The translations under genes and the position numbers were made by a program. A model generated the notes under the pieces. It saw only the letters and a list, made by a program, of their open reading frames with translations. It was not told the DNA's origin and ran no database searches. Source: Bacteroidota bacterium (GTDB lineage Bacteria; Bacteroidota; Bacteroidia; UKL13-3). Taken from it: 53,616 bases of DNA. Positions 18,062 through 27,872 of the stretch are shown one piece after another (position 1 is the first letter of the stretch; each line of letters begins with the position of its first letter). The stretch covers positions 1-53,616 of the forward strand of contig CANGPW010000009.1 in assembly GCA_947456185.1 (NCBI GenBank), read 5' to 3'.

Positions 18062-18808
18062 ATGTCGAAAAAAGATCAAATAGATAAAAATAAATTGCCA
18101 AAACATATTGCCATCATCATGGATGGCAATGGAAGATGGGCGAAAGGATTTGGTAAATTCAGAATTTTTGGACATCATAATGGGGTAACGGCAGTCAGAG
18201 AAACAGTCGAAGCCGCAGCTGAAATTGGAATAAAGTTTATTACTCTTTATGCTTTTAGTACTGAAAATTGGAGCAGACCCCAAAAAGAAGTGGATGCTCT
18301 GATGGAATTATTAGTTGATACCATTAGAAAAGAAACGCCAACGCTTCAAAAAAATAATATCAAATTAGCATCTATTGGCAATATGAACGATTTGCCTGCC
18401 AAATGCCAAATTCAATTACAAGAAACCATTGATGCAACTAAAAATAACAATGGAATGACATTGGTTTTAGCACTTAGTTATAGCGCAAAATGGGATTTGG
18501 TAAATGCAGTTAAAAGCATTGCAACGCAAGTAAAAAATAATGACATAACAATAGATGACATAAACGACCAGTTGATAGATAAACATTTGTCGACTAGTGA
18601 AATGCCTCATCCAGAATTAATGATAAGAACAAGTGGAGAACAAAGAATCAGTAATTTTTTACTTTGGGAACTAGCTTATGCCGAGCTTTATTTTACATCC
18701 AAACTTTGGCCTGATTTTTCAAAAGAAGATTTGTATGATGCCATTTATGATTATCAGCAAAGAGAACGCAGATTTGGCAAAACATCGGAACAATTAAATT
18801 CAAACTAA
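18062..18808 (+). CDS. uppS: Isoprenyl transferase (undecaprenyl diphosphate synthase)
   Basis: A 248-residue cis-prenyltransferase that condenses isopentenyl diphosphates onto farnesyl diphosphate to make the C55 carrier for peptidoglycan and other glycans. The catalytic motif HIAIIMDGNGRWA (D21) opens the protein. FITLYAFSTENWSRP follows, and the C-terminal pyrophosphate-binding RTSGEQRISNFLLWELAYAE is complete. It is the first gene of a same-strand run with bamA and two ompH genes, an arrangement usual in Bacteroidota envelope operons. Confidence 0.97.
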   Translation: MSKKDQIDKNKLPKHIAIIMDGNGRWAKGFGKFRIFGHHNGVTAVRETVEAAAEIGIKFITLYAFSTENWSRPQKEVDALMELLVDTIRKETPTLQKNNIKLASIGNMNDLPAKCQIQLQETIDATKNNNGMTLVLALSYSAKWDLVNAVKSIATQVKNNDITIDDINDQLIDKHLSTSEMPHPELMIRTSGEQRISNFLLWELAYAELYFTSKLWPDFSKEDLYDAIYDYQQRERRFGKTSEQLNSN

Positions 18809-18898
18809 AAAAAGAGAAAGTGGAATAGTTTAATGCTGATTTAAAATTCAAATTGGTTTTAAAAAGTAACTATACACCACTTATTTCGTTATAAACAA

Positions 18899-21415
18899 AT
18901 GATAAAAAAAATTGCAATTTTTGCATGTATAATATTTACTTTTATTAATCCAGTTTTTTCACAAACTGACAGTATAATACCTAGTAATTATGCAACCATA
19001 GATTATGGTGCGGCTAAAACATATATTGTGGCTGGTTTTGAAGTTTTGGGAACTAGTTATTACGATAAAAGTGTGATACAAATTATTTCTGGAATTACTT
19101 TAGGACAGAAAATTAAAATACCTTCCGATGATGTTACCAAAGCAATTACTTCGCTTTGGAAACAAAAATTATTTGATGACGTAAAAATTAGGGTTCAAAA
19201 AATTGAAGATGATAGAATTTGGTTGGAATTAGTTTTAAAAGAAAAACCGCGTTTATCTACTTTTAGTATTATTGGAGTTCGTAAAGGAAAAGCCGAAGAT
19301 ATTAGTAATGATTTGACCATAAAAGCGGGTCAAATTATTAATCAAAATTTACTGGTAACCATTGAAAGAGAAATAAAAAAATTCTTTGCTGATAAAGGTC
19401 GTTCTGATACCAAAGTAAAATTTGAATTAACGGATTACAACGGAGTAAAAAACACCAATAAATTAAAAATATTTGTAACTCCTGGCCCCAAAATAAAGAT
19501 TGACCAAATAGTTATAATTGGTAACACTGCATTAACCGCTAAGCAAGTTAGAGGTCAAATGAAAGATACTAAATGGAAGCACAGGATATTTGCTAAATCA
19601 AAATTTATAGATGATAATTTTACTGAAGACAAGAAGAAAATTGTAGAAAAATATTTGAGCATGGGTTACCGCGATGTTCAAATAGCTTCAGATTCTGTTT
19701 GGAGAGGAAACGACCAAAATGTGAATATCAAAATAGTGATCAATGAAGGTTTGAAATACTATTTTAGAAACATCAAATTCATTGGAAATTCAAAATACAA
19801 AGATGAAGATTTGAGCAGAGTTTTGAATATAAACAGAGGTGATATTTATGACCAAACATTGCTTGACCAACGCTTAAATATGAGTCAGCAAGGTTTAGAT
19901 ATTAGCACGCTTTATATGGATGATGGTTATTTGTTTTTTAGAGTAGAACCAGTGGAAGTTTTAATTGAAAACGACAGCATTGATTTAGAAATTAGGATCA
20001 GTGAAGGTGAACAAGCAAGAATAAATAAAGTAACTGTTAAAGGAAATACCAAAACCAGCGATCATGTTATTTTACGTGAGTTGAGAACAAAACCAGGTCA
20101 GTTATTTAGCCGTAGTGATATTACCAGAAGTTTACGCGAATTAAGCCAAATTGGTTATTTTAATCCAGAAGCATTGGGCGTAAATCCAGTTCCAAATCCA
20201 ACAACCGGAACAGTAGATATAGAATATAAAGTAGAAGAACGTGCAAACGACCAAATTGAATTATCGGGAGGTTGGGGTGCAGGTATGATCATTGGAACTT
20301 TAGGTTTAACTATTAATAATTTTTCGGCAAGAAAAGTAACAAGATCAAGTGCTTGGAATCCAATTCCTAGTGGCGATGGTCAACGTATTTCTTTACGAGC
20401 TCAAACCAATGGAACTTTTTTCCAATCTTATTCAGCTTCATTCAGTGAACCTTGGTTAGGAGGAAAACGACCAAATGCTTTGAGTGTTTCGCTTTTTCAC
20501 TCACGTCAAACAAATGGATATGCAAGTGAAGATGCAAGAAGTACAGGTTTATTTACAACAGGTTTAACTGTTGGTATAGGTAAACGTTTGAAATGGCCTG
20601 ACGATTATTTTGTATTGTCGTATTCTGGTAGTTTCCAGCAATACAATCATAAATATAGTACTGCTGGTTTACCATATATTTCTTCTATAGAAGCTGGAAT
20701 TTCAAATAATGTAAGTTTTAAAATGGTGCTTAGCCGTAATTCAACCGATCAAGTTATTTATCCAAGAACTGGTTCTAATATTTCATTGTCATTACAATTA
20801 ACTCCGCCTTATTCATTAATGTTTGATAAGGAGTCACTTACTTCCACTAATTTAAGATGGTTAGAGTTTCATAAATGGAAATTTGATGCTACATTTTTCA
20901 ATAGAATTTTTGGTGATTTAGTATTTATGACCCGAGTAAATTTTGGTGCCATTGGAAGGTATAATAATGCTTTAGCAATCACGCCATTTGAACGCTTTTG
21001 GGTGGGTGGTGCTGGCTTAACAGGATTTAACTTAGATGGTAGAGAATTAGTGGCTTTACGTGGATATCAAGACAATACTCTAACACCATTATTTACCGAT
21101 CCAAACTCAGGAGCAATACAGCCAAAAGGAGCTACTGTTTATAACAGATTTACCATGGAATTACGTTATCCAATTTCATTAAATCCTCAAGCAACTGTTT
21201 TTCCCTTGGTTTTTGCTGAAGCAGGAAATGCACAATTAGATTTTAGAGATTTTAATCCTTTTAAATTATATAGAAGTTATGGAATGGGAGTTAGAATTTT
21301 CCTTCCAATGTTTGGAATGATAGGTTTGGATTATGGATGGGGAATAGATGACATTCCATTAAGACCGGGTGTAAATGGTGGTAATTTCCATTTCTTAATA
21401 GGTCAGCAGTTTTAG
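18899..21415 (+). CDS. bamA: Outer-membrane protein assembly factor BamA
   Basis: An 838-residue protein of normal BamA size. A signal peptide (1 to about 21, ending PVFSQ) is followed by about five POTRA domains (about 40-440), with repeats such as IDQIVIIGNTALTAKQVR and INKVTVKGNTKTSDHVILRE. The C-terminal 16-strand barrel ends in FHFLIGQQF with the terminal Phe recognised by the Bam machine. The conserved (V/L)RG(F/Y) lock motif of loop 6 is present as VALRGYQ. It inserts beta-barrel proteins into the outer membrane. It is followed after 39 bp by the two periplasmic chaperone genes. Confidence 0.97.
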   Translation: MIKKIAIFACIIFTFINPVFSQTDSIIPSNYATIDYGAAKTYIVAGFEVLGTSYYDKSVIQIISGITLGQKIKIPSDDVTKAITSLWKQKLFDDVKIRVQKIEDDRIWLELVLKEKPRLSTFSIIGVRKGKAEDISNDLTIKAGQIINQNLLVTIEREIKKFFADKGRSDTKVKFELTDYNGVKNTNKLKIFVTPGPKIKIDQIVIIGNTALTAKQVRGQMKDTKWKHRIFAKSKFIDDNFTEDKKKIVEKYLSMGYRDVQIASDSVWRGNDQNVNIKIVINEGLKYYFRNIKFIGNSKYKDEDLSRVLNINRGDIYDQTLLDQRLNMSQQGLDISTLYMDDGYLFFRVEPVEVLIENDSIDLEIRISEGEQARINKVTVKGNTKTSDHVILRELRTKPGQLFSRSDITRSLRELSQIGYFNPEALGVNPVPNPTTGTVDIEYKVEERANDQIELSGGWGAGMIIGTLGLTINNFSARKVTRSSAWNPIPSGDGQRISLRAQTNGTFFQSYSASFSEPWLGGKRPNALSVSLFHSRQTNGYASEDARSTGLFTTGLTVGIGKRLKWPDDYFVLSYSGSFQQYNHKYSTAGLPYISSIEAGISNNVSFKMVLSRNSTDQVIYPRTGSNISLSLQLTPPYSLMFDKESLTSTNLRWLEFHKWKFDATFFNRIFGDLVFMTRVNFGAIGRYNNALAITPFERFWVGGAGLTGFNLDGRELVALRGYQDNTLTPLFTDPNSGAIQPKGATVYNRFTMELRYPISLNPQATVFPLVFAEAGNAQLDFRDFNPFKLYRSYGMGVRIFLPMFGMIGLDYGWGIDDIPLRPGVNGGNFHFLIGQQF

Positions 21416-21454
21416 AATTTAAACTAAAAACCAATAAAATAAGTTTTAGTAATC

Positions 21455-22024
21455 ATGAAAAAAATAATCATTTTAATTGTAATATTCATGGCAATATTTG
21501 CCAATAAATCAATAGCACAAAAATTTGCATATGTTGATACTGAATATATTTTAGATTTAATGCCAGAATACAGATCGGCACAAAAACAGTTAGATGCCAT
21601 GAGTGAAGATTGGCAAAAGGAAATGGAGCAAAAAATGCTAGAATTAGAAAAAGCTGAAAAGGAATTCAATGCGGAGCAAATTTTGATGAGTGATGATATG
21701 AAAAAAAAACGTGCTGAAGAATTAAAAACTAAACAAAATGATTTACGCGATTTTAGAAATAAAAAATTTGGTTTTGAAGGTGAATTATTCAAAAAACGTC
21801 AGGAGCTAGTAAAACCAATTCAAGATAAAGTGTATAATGCAATTCAAAAAACTGCAAAAGCAAGAGCTTATGATTTTATATTTGCAAAAGGTGGTGAAGT
21901 AGTAATGCTTTACACCAATTCAAAATACGACATGAGTAATGAAGTGTTAGCAGAACTTGGCATAGCAATTGATAAAAGTAGCAAAAACCAATTAAAACCA
22001 GAAAATCCAGCACCTCAAAAATAA
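21455..22024 (+). CDS. OmpH/Skp-family periplasmic chaperone (first copy)
   Basis: A 189-residue protein with a signal peptide (1-22, ending SIAQ) and the N-terminal strand KFAYVDTEYILDLMPEY typical of Skp. A long charged coiled-coil arm spans about 45-130, followed by a return strand (YDFIFAKGGEVVML). Skp trimers hold unfolded outer-membrane proteins in the periplasm before delivery to BamA, encoded immediately upstream. A Pro/Asn-rich C-terminal tail is present. Confidence 0.93.
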   Translation: MKKIIILIVIFMAIFANKSIAQKFAYVDTEYILDLMPEYRSAQKQLDAMSEDWQKEMEQKMLELEKAEKEFNAEQILMSDDMKKKRAEELKTKQNDLRDFRNKKFGFEGELFKKRQELVKPIQDKVYNAIQKTAKARAYDFIFAKGGEVVMLYTNSKYDMSNEVLAELGIAIDKSSKNQLKPENPAPQK

Positions 22025-22064
22025 TTTTAAATCAAATAATATATAAAAAAAACAAATAAACAAA

Positions 22065-22622
22065 ATGAAGAGAATCATTAGAAAAGCAGCATTGGCAATG
22101 GTATTTGCACTTTGTGGAGGATTTTTTGTAGCAAATGCTCAAAAATTAGGTTACGTAGATTTACAAGAAGTAATGGTGGCTATGCCAGAGTACAAAAAAG
22201 CAAATACTGATATGGAAAAATACCAAAAACAGTTAGAAGAAGATTTAGGAAAATTACAAGTTGAGTTCAAAACTAAATATGAAGATTTTGAAAAATCAGC
22301 AAACACAACTACCGCAACTATGCGTGAGTTTAAAGAAAAAGAATTACGTCAGTTACAAGAACGTATTCAAGAATTCCAACAATCAGCACAAGAAGAAAGC
22401 AGAAAAAAAGAAGCAGATTTGTTAAAACCAATTGTTGAAAAAGCTAAAAATGCAATTGCCCAAGTTGCCAAAGAAGTAGGATATTCTTATGTTTTTGATG
22501 CTAATTCAGCAGGAATGTTATATAAACCAGAAGGTGATAATATTACTCCATCTGTTAAAAAGAAACTTGGATTAGTAGATGCTCCAATTGCACCTCCTAG
22601 ACAAGTAGCTCCTCAAAAATAA
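22065..22622 (+). CDS. OmpH/Skp-family periplasmic chaperone (second copy)
   Basis: This 185-residue paralogue of the preceding gene has the same plan. The signal peptide ends VANAQ, the core begins KLGYVDLQEVMVAMPEY, and a charged coiled coil spans about 45-130. The return strand is YSYVFDANSAGMLY and the tail PPRQVAPQK resembles the first copy's. Tandem ompH genes after bamA are common in Bacteroidota. The two may form separate or mixed trimers. A strong terminator follows directly. Confidence 0.93.
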   Translation: MKRIIRKAALAMVFALCGGFFVANAQKLGYVDLQEVMVAMPEYKKANTDMEKYQKQLEEDLGKLQVEFKTKYEDFEKSANTTTATMREFKEKELRQLQERIQEFQQSAQEESRKKEADLLKPIVEKAKNAIAQVAKEVGYSYVFDANSAGMLYKPEGDNITPSVKKKLGLVDAPIAPPRQVAPQK

Positions 22623-22635
22623 TTTATAATTAGAT

Positions 22636-22675
22636 AAAAAAACCCTGATTTTTCAAATAAAATCAGGGTTTTTTT
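22636..22675. terminator. Strong rho-independent terminator of the uppS-bamA-ompH operon
   Basis: A perfect 17-bp stem runs from 22636-22652 (A7 then CCCTGATTTT) to 22659-22675 (AAAATCAGGG then T7), with a 6-nt loop. Confidence 0.95.
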
Positions 22676-22739
22676 ATGAATTGTATTTGATATTATTTTT
22701 TAAGTAATTTTTGTTACATTATTTTTTGCTAAATACTTT

Positions 22740-22747
22740 TACATTTG
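22740..22747 (+). promoter_or_regulatory. Candidate -7 box of the dsbD promoter
   Basis: TACATTTG matches TAnnTTTG exactly and lies 25 nt before the start codon at 22773. No TTTG is found at the ideal 19-21 nt upstream, so the -33 element is not identified. Confidence 0.35.
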
Positions 22748-22772
22748 CCATGCACACTATTATTATACAATC

Positions 22773-24866
22773 ATGATAAAAACCAAAAATAATTTAATAT
22801 TTTTAGTAACCATACTATTTAGCATTACCTTTTCTAATTTATTTGCTCAATTAAAAAATACGCCTGTTTGGAAAATAACTAGCAGCAAATTGGAAGCAAA
22901 AATTGGTGATGAAATAGACATTGTTTTAACCAGTGTAATTGAAAAAGATTGGTATATGTATAGCAACGATATGGATCCAAATTTAGGGCCTATTACTGCA
23001 GAATTCACTTGGGTTAAAGATAAATCGTATCTATTAGTGGGCAAAACTATTCCAATAGGAAGCCATAAACATTATGAAGAAGTTTGGCCGGGAACAGTTA
23101 GTACAATGAAAGGAATTGCCAAGTTTATTCAAAAAGTTAAAATATTATCGGAAAATCCAAAAATAAAAGTAGCACTTTATTTTCAAGAATGTTCAGAGGT
23201 TACAGGTATGTGTATGCCTCCTTATGAACAAGAATATGAAGTTAAGAATTTAAATATTACAGCTTCCAATGAAACTACAATTCCAAATAGTATGGATGTT
23301 AAAAATACTGAAAATGTAATTTCAACAATAGATACTTCATCAAATATTGCTTCAGAAGCAAAAAAAGATACATTATCAAAAACAGAAGTTATAGCTACAA
23401 TCCCTTTATCAAAGCCAGCAAGTGAAAGCTTTTTTAGTTTTTTAATATTGGCATTTTTAGGCGGATTAATTGCTGTAGCTACTCCATGCGTATTTCCAAT
23501 GTTACCCATGACGGTTAGTTTTTTTACTAAAAAAAGTAGTACCAGGGCTGAAGGAATCACAAGAGCTATCACTTTTGGCATTTCTATTATTGGTATTTAT
23601 GCATCTCTAGGTTTGGTTTTTGCGTTTTTTGGTTTAGGACCAGATTTTGGAAATTGGTTAAGTACACATTGGTTACCAAATGTTTTATTCTTTCTCATTT
23701 TCTTGGTATTTGCAGCATCGTTTTTAGGCATGTTTGAAATTACATTGCCACACTCATTTGTCAATAAAATAGATTCTAAAAGTAGTATGGGTAATTTTGC
23801 TGGAATTTTCTTTATGGCATTTACATTAACCTTGGTTTCGTTCAGTTGTACAGGTCCAGTTGTAGGAAGTTTACTCATAGAAGCAGTGGGCGGAAAGTTT
23901 ATAAAACCATTATTAGGAATGGCTTCGTTTGGATTTGGTTTGGCATTGCCATTTACTTTATTTGCTGTTTTTCCAAGTTGGTTGCAAAACTTGCCCAAAA
24001 GTGGAGGATGGCTGAATTCAGTAAAAGTAGTTTTAGGTTTTATTGAAATTGCTTTTGCCTTTAAATTTCTTTCCACTGCCGATGTGGTTTACCATTGGGG
24101 AATATTAGACAGGGAAATTTATTTAACCATTTGGATTGTAATAGCCTTTTTATTAGGAATGTATTTGCTTGGAAAAATAAAGTTCAGCCACGATAGCGAT
24201 ATGCCATTTATTGGTGTTCCTCGATTTGGATTAGCTGTTATTTCCTTCTGTTTTGGTGTTTATATGATTCCTGGTTTATTTGGTGCCCCATTAAAAGCAC
24301 TCTCAGGTTTGTTACCACCTATGCAAACGCAAGATTTTATTCTTGGTGCTGAAAATAATCAGACCCAATCAACTAATCAACCAACCAACCAATCAATTGT
24401 AAAAGCAAAACATGCTGATTTTTTACATTTACCTCACGGGTTAACAGGTTACTTTGATTATAAAGAAGCCCTAGCTGCCTCAAAAGCTTCAGGAAAGCCT
24501 TTATTTGTTGATTTTACTGGTCATGCTTGTGTGAATTGCCGTAAAATGGAAGAATATGTTTGGGCTAAACCAGAAGTGCTTAAACGCTTAAAAAACGATT
24601 ATATAATAGTTTCACTTTATGCTGACGAACGACTTGAATTACCTGAAAACGAATGGTACACATCAGATAGAGATGGAAAAGTTAAAAAAACCATAGGTGG
24701 ACAAAATCAAGATTTGCAAATTTCTAAATATAATTTTTCGGCTCAACCGCAATATGTGTTAATTGATGGTAATGAAAAAGTGCTTACTTCTCCTCGTTTT
24801 TATGACACTGACGAAGCTGCATTTGTAAAGTTTTTAGATGATGGAAAAGCTGCATTTATTAAATAA
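22773..24866 (+). CDS. dsbD: Thiol:disulfide interchange protein DsbD
   Basis: A 697-residue three-part protein. A signal peptide (1 to about 25) and a periplasmic immunoglobulin-like alpha domain carry C140 and C147 (in CSEVTGMCMPP). A central CcdA-like domain of about eight helices (about 215-510) has redox Cys in TPCVFPMLPM (C239) and SFSCTGPVVG (C359). A C-terminal thioredoxin-like gamma domain has C586-VN-C589. It carries electrons from cytoplasmic thioredoxin to periplasmic disulfide isomerases and cytochrome-c maturation proteins. The linker before the thioredoxin domain contains CAAC-type tetranucleotide repeats. It is preceded by the operon terminator, so it has its own promoter. Confidence 0.95.
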   Translation: MIKTKNNLIFLVTILFSITFSNLFAQLKNTPVWKITSSKLEAKIGDEIDIVLTSVIEKDWYMYSNDMDPNLGPITAEFTWVKDKSYLLVGKTIPIGSHKHYEEVWPGTVSTMKGIAKFIQKVKILSENPKIKVALYFQECSEVTGMCMPPYEQEYEVKNLNITASNETTIPNSMDVKNTENVISTIDTSSNIASEAKKDTLSKTEVIATIPLSKPASESFFSFLILAFLGGLIAVATPCVFPMLPMTVSFFTKKSSTRAEGITRAITFGISIIGIYASLGLVFAFFGLGPDFGNWLSTHWLPNVLFFLIFLVFAASFLGMFEITLPHSFVNKIDSKSSMGNFAGIFFMAFTLTLVSFSCTGPVVGSLLIEAVGGKFIKPLLGMASFGFGLALPFTLFAVFPSWLQNLPKSGGWLNSVKVVLGFIEIAFAFKFLSTADVVYHWGILDREIYLTIWIVIAFLLGMYLLGKIKFSHDSDMPFIGVPRFGLAVISFCFGVYMIPGLFGAPLKALSGLLPPMQTQDFILGAENNQTQSTNQPTNQSIVKAKHADFLHLPHGLTGYFDYKEALAASKASGKPLFVDFTGHACVNCRKMEEYVWAKPEVLKRLKNDYIIVSLYADERLELPENEWYTSDRDGKVKKTIGGQNQDLQISKYNFSAQPQYVLIDGNEKVLTSPRFYDTDEAAFVKFLDDGKAAFIK
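24378..24392 (+). repeat. Short tetranucleotide repeat inside dsbD
   Basis: About 3.5 copies of CAAC encode TNQPTNQ in the linker between the membrane and thioredoxin domains. It is probably too short for efficient slippage. Confidence 0.5.
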
Positions 24867-24966
24867 TTATTTAAATTATAAATTATAATATTAATAAAAA
24901 TTGGATATTTAGTTGAATAATCATAGAATTATTTAAATTTAAATAAATAATATTGCATCATAAATT

Positions 24967-26460
24967 ATGATCAATATAAATAGCAATTTTCGATTATTTT
25001 TTGTTAATTTATTTTCAGTGTTTTTTTGTTTTTTTGTTTTAAATATCAAGGCTCAAAATCAATTTGGATTAACATCAGATAACTATGCTGGTTTATATAG
25101 TTTGCAAGTAAATCCGGCCAATATTTGTTTTCAACCTGTTACTTATGAATTTAATATTTTAGGGGCGGATGCCAATTTGAACAATAATAATTTTTTTTCA
25201 AGTCCAACTTTTGTCCCTCAATTAGGATTCAATAATAACTTTAATAGATTTAGGTTTGAAAATCTAAAGTTTATCCCAGATTCATTTAAATCAGGAAATC
25301 TTTTATTGAAAAAAGATTTACAATCACATGGATATGTTTTTGGTGGTATAAATATATTAGGTCCTTCTTATTTGTTTGCAATAAGTAGAAAAACATCATT
25401 GGCTATAACTACTGCTTTCAGAACACATTTAAGCGCTACTCATATTAATACAATTGCTGCAAACTCTTTTTTTGAGGGACTTTCTTATAATCCAATTAAA
25501 AATAAACAATTTAAAATGGAAAACACTAAACTTTCGTTTGGTAGTTGGGCGGAGCTTGGATTTAGTTACGCACATGTAATAATTGACAATAAAAACTATA
25601 CACATCGTTTGGGTTTTTCGGTAAAAGCACTTTTTGGAATAGCAGGCGGATATATATATGATAATGGATATAATGGTTGGATTGATGGTGGAAATAAATT
25701 AATTTTTGATAGCTCAAATTTTTCTTATGCTTATTCGGGTCCATCAACTAGTAAAAAGTATAAAAACACCTCAAATAGTGGCGTTTCACTAAATGGTATT
25801 GGAGCTAGCTTTGACATTGGATATTCAGTTCAGAATAATGCTATTGATGGAACTCGAAGCTGTCCAAATTTATATCAATACGGTAATAATACAAAAGTTT
25901 ATAATTGGAAAGCAGGTATTTCGCTTTTAGACATTGGCGCGATTCAGTATTTTAAAAATTCTTTTGCTACAAATATTATAAATGGAAGTTTAAATTGGAC
26001 CAAATTTGATACCATTTCTGCTTATGATATTACGGTAATAGATGCAACACTTAGAAGTTATGTAGGAGCGGAAAAAACACAAACTTTTAAGAGTTTTTGG
26101 TTAATACTTCCAAGTGCTATTAGTTTACAGTATGACTATAATTTGAATTCAATGTTTTATATAAATGCTTCGATAGTTCAAAGAATTACTTTGGCAAAAA
26201 TGCCTTCCTTGTCAAGAATGAATTCAGTAGCTATTATTCCGCGTTATGAAAATGAGAAACTAACAGTTTGTATGCCATTTATTTTAAATGAATATAAAGA
26301 TATTAATTTAGGTTTGGCCATTAGGTACAAAAATGTAACTATAGGAAGTGATAGATTTGGGGAAACTTTTGGCTTGCAAAATCTATATGGTGCAAATTTA
26401 TATTTTGCCTATAGGTATAGTTTTATAAATAGAAAAATAGGTTCAGGAAAATTGTTCTAA
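24967..26460 (+). CDS. Putative outer-membrane beta-barrel protein of the DUF5723 type
   Basis: A 497-residue protein with a signal peptide (1 to about 29, ending IKAQ). It then reads NQFGLTSDNYAGLYSLQVNPANI, a beginning I associate with the Bacteroidota DUF5723 family of predicted barrels. Alternating aromatic/hydrophobic strands with Gly turns continue to the end, and the last residues SGKLF carry a terminal Phe suitable for Bam recognition. No enzyme motif is seen. The role is unknown; related proteins are often called PorV-like, but I cannot support that here. It stands alone and is followed by a strong terminator. Confidence 0.75.
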   Translation: MININSNFRLFFVNLFSVFFCFFVLNIKAQNQFGLTSDNYAGLYSLQVNPANICFQPVTYEFNILGADANLNNNNFFSSPTFVPQLGFNNNFNRFRFENLKFIPDSFKSGNLLLKKDLQSHGYVFGGINILGPSYLFAISRKTSLAITTAFRTHLSATHINTIAANSFFEGLSYNPIKNKQFKMENTKLSFGSWAELGFSYAHVIIDNKNYTHRLGFSVKALFGIAGGYIYDNGYNGWIDGGNKLIFDSSNFSYAYSGPSTSKKYKNTSNSGVSLNGIGASFDIGYSVQNNAIDGTRSCPNLYQYGNNTKVYNWKAGISLLDIGAIQYFKNSFATNIINGSLNWTKFDTISAYDITVIDATLRSYVGAEKTQTFKSFWLILPSAISLQYDYNLNSMFYINASIVQRITLAKMPSLSRMNSVAIIPRYENEKLTVCMPFILNEYKDINLGLAIRYKNVTIGSDRFGETFGLQNLYGANLYFAYRYSFINRKIGSGKLF

Positions 26461-26471
26461 TTTTTCAAATT

Positions 26472-26509
26472 AAAAGCTCCAATTTGATAAAACAAATTGG
26501 AGCTTTTTT
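26472..26509. terminator. Bidirectional terminator
   Basis: A perfect 15-bp stem, AAAAGCTCCAATTTG (26472-26486) / CAAATTGGAGCTTTT (26493-26507), has a 6-nt loop and further T. It serves the DUF5723-like gene and the convergent ornithine aminotransferase gene. Confidence 0.95.
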
Positions 26510-26523
26510 GATATTACTATAAA

Positions 26524-27768
26524 TTACAAACTTAAAATTACTCTTTCTATGATATCGCAAGCTGCATGCATTTGAGCTGCAGTAATGGTAAGTGGTGGTG
26601 CAAAACGAATAATATCTCCATGCGTTTGTTTGGCTAATAACAAATTATCCTTTAAAGCCAAACATACATCGTAAGCAGATTTACCATTGCCAAACGGCAT
26701 AATAACAATTGCATTTAATAAGCCTCGTCCACGAACTAGTTTCACTAAATTAGTTTGTTGCATTAACTCAGCCATTCTTTGTCTGAATATGATTCCCATG
26801 GCTTCCGCATTATTTGCTAAACTTTCTTCGATAAGAACTTTTAATGCTTCTATTGCCACCGCACAAGCCAGAGGATTTCCACCATAAGTACTTCCATGTT
26901 CACCAGGTTTTATGGTAAGCATTACATCATTATTAGCTAAAACAGCTGCTACTGGCATTGTTCCACCCGAAAGCGCTTTGCCTAAAATTAATACATCTGG
27001 TTTAATATTTTCATGATCGCAAGCTAACATTTTGCCAGTTCGGCAAAGTCCAGTTTGCACTTCATCAGCAATCATTAACACATTGTATTTCGTGCATAAA
27101 TTACGCACACCTTGTAAGTATCCATCGTGAGGAACAACAACGCCCGCTTCACCTTGAATAGGTTCAAACATAAAAGCACAAATATGAGGATTGGCTTTAA
27201 ATGTTTCTTCTAAAATAGCTAAATCGTTGTAAGGAACTAGTTTAAAACCTGGCATAAATGGACCAAATCCTTGAAAGCTACTTGGATCATTGCTTGATGA
27301 AATGGCTGCCATGGTTCTTCCCCAAAAATTTCCTTCTACAAAAATAACTTCTGCTTTATTTTCAGGAATTCCCTTTACATCGTATCCCCAACGTCTGGCT
27401 AATTTAATGGCGGTTTCGCCACCTTCTACGCCTGTGTTCATGGGTAACACTTTATCGTAACCAAATAAATTGGTAATAAATTGTTCGTATTCGCCTAAAA
27501 TATTATTATGAAAAGCCCTGCTTGTTAATGTTAGTTTTTGCGCCTGATTAATCATGGCATTTATGATGCGCGGATGGCAATGACCTTGGTTAACGGCACT
27601 GTATGCCGAAAGAAAATCGAAATACATTTTTCCATCTACATCGCACATAAAAACACCTTCGGCTCTTTCAATTACTACTGGAATTGGGTGGTAATTATGT
27701 GCGCCATGTTGGTCTTCTAATGCTATAAAATAATCGCTTTTGCTTGAGTTGATGTTATTGCTTGTCAT
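26524..27768 (-). CDS. rocD: Ornithine--oxo-acid aminotransferase
   Basis: A 414-residue PLP enzyme of the class III aminotransferase family, starting at the ATG at 27768. A TTG three codons upstream is the alternative and is less likely. The Lys that binds PLP lies in [11 protein letters not shown] contacts include [18 protein letters not shown] and [12 protein letters not shown]. The N-terminal [14 protein letters not shown] and [14 protein letters not shown] motifs identify the ornithine subgroup. It converts ornithine and 2-oxoglutarate to glutamate semialdehyde and glutamate, linking arginine breakdown to proline. It is monocistronic. Confidence 0.96.
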   Translation of the reverse strand: MTSNNINSSKSDYFIALEDQHGAHNYHPIPVVIERAEGVFMCDVDGKMYFDFLSAYSAVNQGHCHPRIINAMINQAQKLTLTSRAFHNNILGEYEQFITNLFGYDKVLPMNTGVEGGETAIKLARRWGYDVKGIPENKAEVIFVEGNFWGRTMAAISSSNDPSSFQGFGPFMPGFKLVPYNDLAILEETFKANPHICAFMFEPIQGEAGVVVPHDGYLQGVRNLCTKYNVLMIADEVQTGLCRTGKMLACDHENIKPDVLILGKALSGGTMPVAAVLANNDVMLTIKPGEHGSTYGGNPLACAVAIEALKVLIEESLANNAEAMGIIFRQRMAELMQQTNLVKLVRGRGLLNAIVIMPFGNGKSAYDVCLALKDNLLLAKQTHGDIIRFAPPLTITAAQMHAACDIIERVILSL

Positions 27769-27819
27769 AATTGGCAAATGTAAATCAATTTTGTTTCGAA
27801 AAAATAATTTTCTAAAATA

Positions 27820-27855
27820 AAAAACCCTGATTATTAAAAGATAATCAGGGTTTTT
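27820..27855. terminator. Terminator of the large T9SS protein gene (minus strand)
   Basis: The perfect stem AAAAACCCTGATTAT (27820-27834) / ATAATCAGGGTTTTT (27841-27855) has a 6-nt loop. It lies just past the stop of the minus-strand gene at 27873. The stem core CCCTGATT is shared with the terminator at 22636. Confidence 0.92.
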
Positions 27856-27872
27856 GTTTGTTATAAAACCAA